Both the position numbers and the translations under genes were made by a program. From the NCBI GenBank assembly GCA_002402465.1, contig DHFW01000016.1:1-52677 (forward strand): a DNA stretch of 52,677 bases, written 5' to 3'. Numbering within the stretch: the first letter of the stretch is position 1; every line of letters begins with the position of its first letter. Source of the DNA: Bacteroidales bacterium UBA4814 (GTDB lineage: Bacteria; Bacteroidota; Bacteroidia; Bacteroidales; UBA7960). Below the pieces are notes generated by a model, which was not told the origin of the DNA, made no database searches, and saw only the letters and a program-made list of their open reading frames with translations. Below, in pieces: positions 51,406-52,677 of the stretch.

Positions 51406-51612
51406 ATGAAGAAGAAAGTTTTAGCTTTGGCTTTTGTGGCGGCCATGACCCTGGGGCTGGCAAAGACCGCCGGAAGTAATGACTGGAAATGCGTTACCTG
51501 GGAAGATGAATGCTTTGGGTATGCACTTATTTGCGGTGATGGCGAAGGCACCGACCTAATCATTCAACAGCAAGAAATGCTTTCGGAATGGTATGACATT
51601 TTTGGCTGTTAA
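51406..51612 (+). CDS. Tiny secreted four-cysteine protein 4
   Basis: 68 residues. Leader MKKKVLALAFVAAMTLGLA and KTAGSNDW; the core has C-x6-C-x6-C-x24-C (KCVTWEDEC, LICGDG, IFGC), with a shorter middle and longer last loop than the others. A 17-bp hairpin and GLPGLI 5 follow. Predicted exported; function unknown. Confidence 0.8.
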   Translation: MKKKVLALAFVAAMTLGLAKTAGSNDWKCVTWEDECFGYALICGDGEGTDLIIQQQEMLSEWYDIFGC

Positions 51613-51642
51613 GAAATGTTTTAGTGAGTGACATTTTAGAAC

Positions 51643-51688
51643 AAGCCCCAAGAAGCAAAACATCTTTTGAATTTGTTTTTTGGGGCTT
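51643..51688 (+). repeat. 17-bp hairpin between peptide 4 and GLPGLI 5
   Basis: AAGCCCCAAGAAGCAAA (51643-51659) pairs completely with TTTGTTTTTTGGGGCTT (51672-51688), counting two G-U pairs. It ends 13 bases before the GLPGLI 5 start, with no T-run after it. Confidence 0.75.
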
Positions 51689-51701
51689 AAAAAACAAAAA
51701 A

Positions 51702-52523
51702 ATGAAACACCTTGCTCCATTTTTAACAATAATAACTTTTTCTTTTCCAGGCTTGGTTAAAAGCCAAAGTAACATTAAACCAATAGATGAGGTTGTTCTC
51801 GAACTTCACTATAAGCTATCTTATCAAAGAGACTCAACCGATAAGGAAAGCATTCGCACAGAAATATTTGTATTGCAAATAGGAAAACAAGTCAGCCGCT
51901 TCATCAGCATCGGGAATCTGTATATGGATTCGGCACTTGTTTCAAATCCAAATATGGATTTATCGGATCTTTTTAGAAACAGGCCAAGATTCACACACCA
52001 TTGGGAAATTTTCAAGGCTTATCCAGAAGGAAAGATAACAACCATTGATTACGTTTTGCCCGACACTTACAAATACCAGGAAGACCTTGATTTGTTTAAT
52101 TGGGTGTTAATGAATGAAAATTCAGAAATTTTAGGTAATGAAGTTCAAAAAGCCATTGCAAATTTTGGTGGAAGAACCTGGGAGGCATGGTTTGCACCAG
52201 AAATTCCGTTCAATGATGGACCCTATAAATTTAACGGATTGCCCGGACTTATTTTGAACATTTGCGACACAAAAAAACACTATTGTTTTGAAATCCAATC
52301 GATTCATTACCTTGAACCTGCAAGCAAACCTATTTACTACCGTGATTTTCGCTACATTGAAACCACAAAATCAGTTTTCTTTCAATCGCGCGAAAGGTTC
52401 CGGCAAGATTTTGTTGGAGGACTCCTATCAACCGGAATGCCCATCCATGAAAACACTAATTTAGACAGAGCTCAGGACAATATGCGCCGCCGCAACAACC
52501 CCATTGAACTCACCGCCGATTAG
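51702..52523 (+). CDS. GLPGLI-family exported protein 5
   Basis: 273 residues from the ATG at 51702 (MKHLAPFLTIITFSFPGLVKSQS), which gives a proper signal peptide; a frame opening at 51624 runs through the hairpin and is rejected. Core: FGGRTWEAWFAPEIPFNDGP, FNGLPGLILNICDTKKHYCF, C-terminus MRRRNNPIELTAD. Paired with peptide 4. Two cysteines flank the GLPGLI segment, unlike most of the other copies. Function unknown. Confidence 0.88.
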   Translation: MKHLAPFLTIITFSFPGLVKSQSNIKPIDEVVLELHYKLSYQRDSTDKESIRTEIFVLQIGKQVSRFISIGNLYMDSALVSNPNMDLSDLFRNRPRFTHHWEIFKAYPEGKITTIDYVLPDTYKYQEDLDLFNWVLMNENSEILGNEVQKAIANFGGRTWEAWFAPEIPFNDGPYKFNGLPGLILNICDTKKHYCFEIQSIHYLEPASKPIYYRDFRYIETTKSVFFQSRERFRQDFVGGLLSTGMPIHENTNLDRAQDNMRRRNNPIELTAD

Positions 52524-52677
52524 CAACCCGGGAAATTGAAAACGCACAAAAAATAAAGCATTTCAGCGCATATATGTTATTTAGAATCGTTCTAAATTTT
52601 TGGTTTTGATCGATTTTTCTTGCTTTTGTCGTTTTTTTTTTTTTTGATTTGTATGTATTTCTATTTACAAACCAAAA
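52483..52677. repeat. Long junction repeat, copy 2, truncated by the window end
   Basis: Second copy of 51203-51400, with the inverted repeat TTTAGAATCGTTCTAAA at 52580-52596 and a T14 tract (52632-52645) in the promoter-like region. It ends ...TATTTACAAACCAAAA, the sequence that precedes the start of peptide 1 (47705-47719). A further peptide gene is therefore expected just outside the window. Confidence 0.85.
52625..52671 (+). promoter_or_regulatory. Promoter-like region with T14 tract at the window end
   Basis: TTTG (52625-52628), TCG, fourteen T (52632-52645), GATTTG, TATGTATT (52652-52659), giving a 23-base spacer against 20 in the peptide 1 region. The TTTGTA/TACAAA inverted repeat (52648-52653, 52666-52671) is retained. 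Confidence 0.5.

Noticed and set aside
47732..51612. Tiny proteins as lanthipeptide-, sactipeptide- or lasso-type modified peptides
   Set aside because: No LanM, radical SAM, B-protein or dedicated ABC exporter is present in the window. The leaders look like Sec signal peptides, so disulfide peptides are more likely.
51624..51701. Upstream extension of GLPGLI 5
   Set aside because: It crosses the 17-bp hairpin and hides the signal peptide; the ATG at 51702 matches the other copies.
46724..52523. Integron-type attC sites at the conserved GLPGLI 3' ends
   Set aside because: The conserved DNA is coding (RRRNNPIELTAD) and has no attC-like inverted core sites; no integrase is seen. Homologous recombination explains the pattern more simply.

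Overview
The window is a stretch of a Bacteroidota chromosome. I infer a Bacteroidales-like or related non-photosynthetic member, without a firm genus. The evidence is three proteins with type IX secretion (T9SS) C-terminal sorting domains, the gliding-motility pair GldD/GldE, five GLPGLI-family proteins, two DUF1573 proteins, a DUF5686 outer-membrane protein, a BT_3928-type DoxX protein, a FrdC-like SdhCAB operon, and promoters of the Bacteroidota TTTG / TAnnTTTG type. Shine-Dalgarno sequences are mostly weak. No tRNA, rRNA, CRISPR array or IS transposase was seen.

Layout. 1-2340 is AT-rich accessory DNA with a twice-frameshifted PAS-sensor pseudogene, a small exported protein and a single-TM sensor-like protein. 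2345-19160 is mostly housekeeping: serine hydrolase, secreted cyanophycinase, pyruvate kinase and MgtE, gldE-gldD, DUF5686 protein, QueD, a TonB-like domain, a lipoprotein, a C69 dipeptidase, a fused Dpp-type ABC ATPase and two small unknowns. 19281-24719 is a minus-strand operon of two T9SS cargo proteins. One of them, a subtilase/beta-helix protein, is split from its own signal peptide by a single in-frame TGA. 25422-29040 holds a Cys-rich lipoprotein and two aminopeptidase P paralogues separated by a repeat cluster. 29356-35632 carries sdhCAB, an ArsR regulator, tandem DUF1573 proteins and a DoxX/BT_3928 protein. 35647-42430 has tadA and a divergent carotenoid locus: crtI-crtB on minus; crtD-cruF-acyltransferase-glycosyltransferase on plus, with ATGA overlaps at each plus-strand junction. 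The gene set suggests an acylated carotenoid glycoside. 42531-44492 encodes a TPR protein and a double-domain universal stress protein.

44616-52677 is the most unusual part. Five GLPGLI-family exported proteins alternate with four tiny secreted proteins (67-71 aa). The tiny proteins share a signal/leader and a four-cysteine plan (C-x6-C-x6..11-C-x18..24-C), but their cores are otherwise different. Every tiny gene is followed by a strong hairpin, different in sequence each time, and then by a GLPGLI gene. The 3' end of each GLPGLI gene and the 5' leader of each tiny gene are nearly identical in DNA, while what lies between is divergent. The array therefore looks like exchangeable [peptide core - hairpin - GLPGLI body] cassettes bounded by homologous junction blocks. 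Three copies of a related promoter region have T-tracts of 11, 11 and 14 in the likely -33/-7 spacer, which suggests slippage-based variation of expression. The window stops just before a fifth tiny gene would start. A VapBC toxin-antitoxin pair and an Abi-type HEPN protein sit inside the array. Immediately after vapC lies a 13-codon remnant of a lost GLPGLI gene, so these defence-type genes seem to have replaced a cassette. Function is unknown; secreted signal, toxin or effector peptides each paired with a dedicated GLPGLI partner is my working hypothesis.
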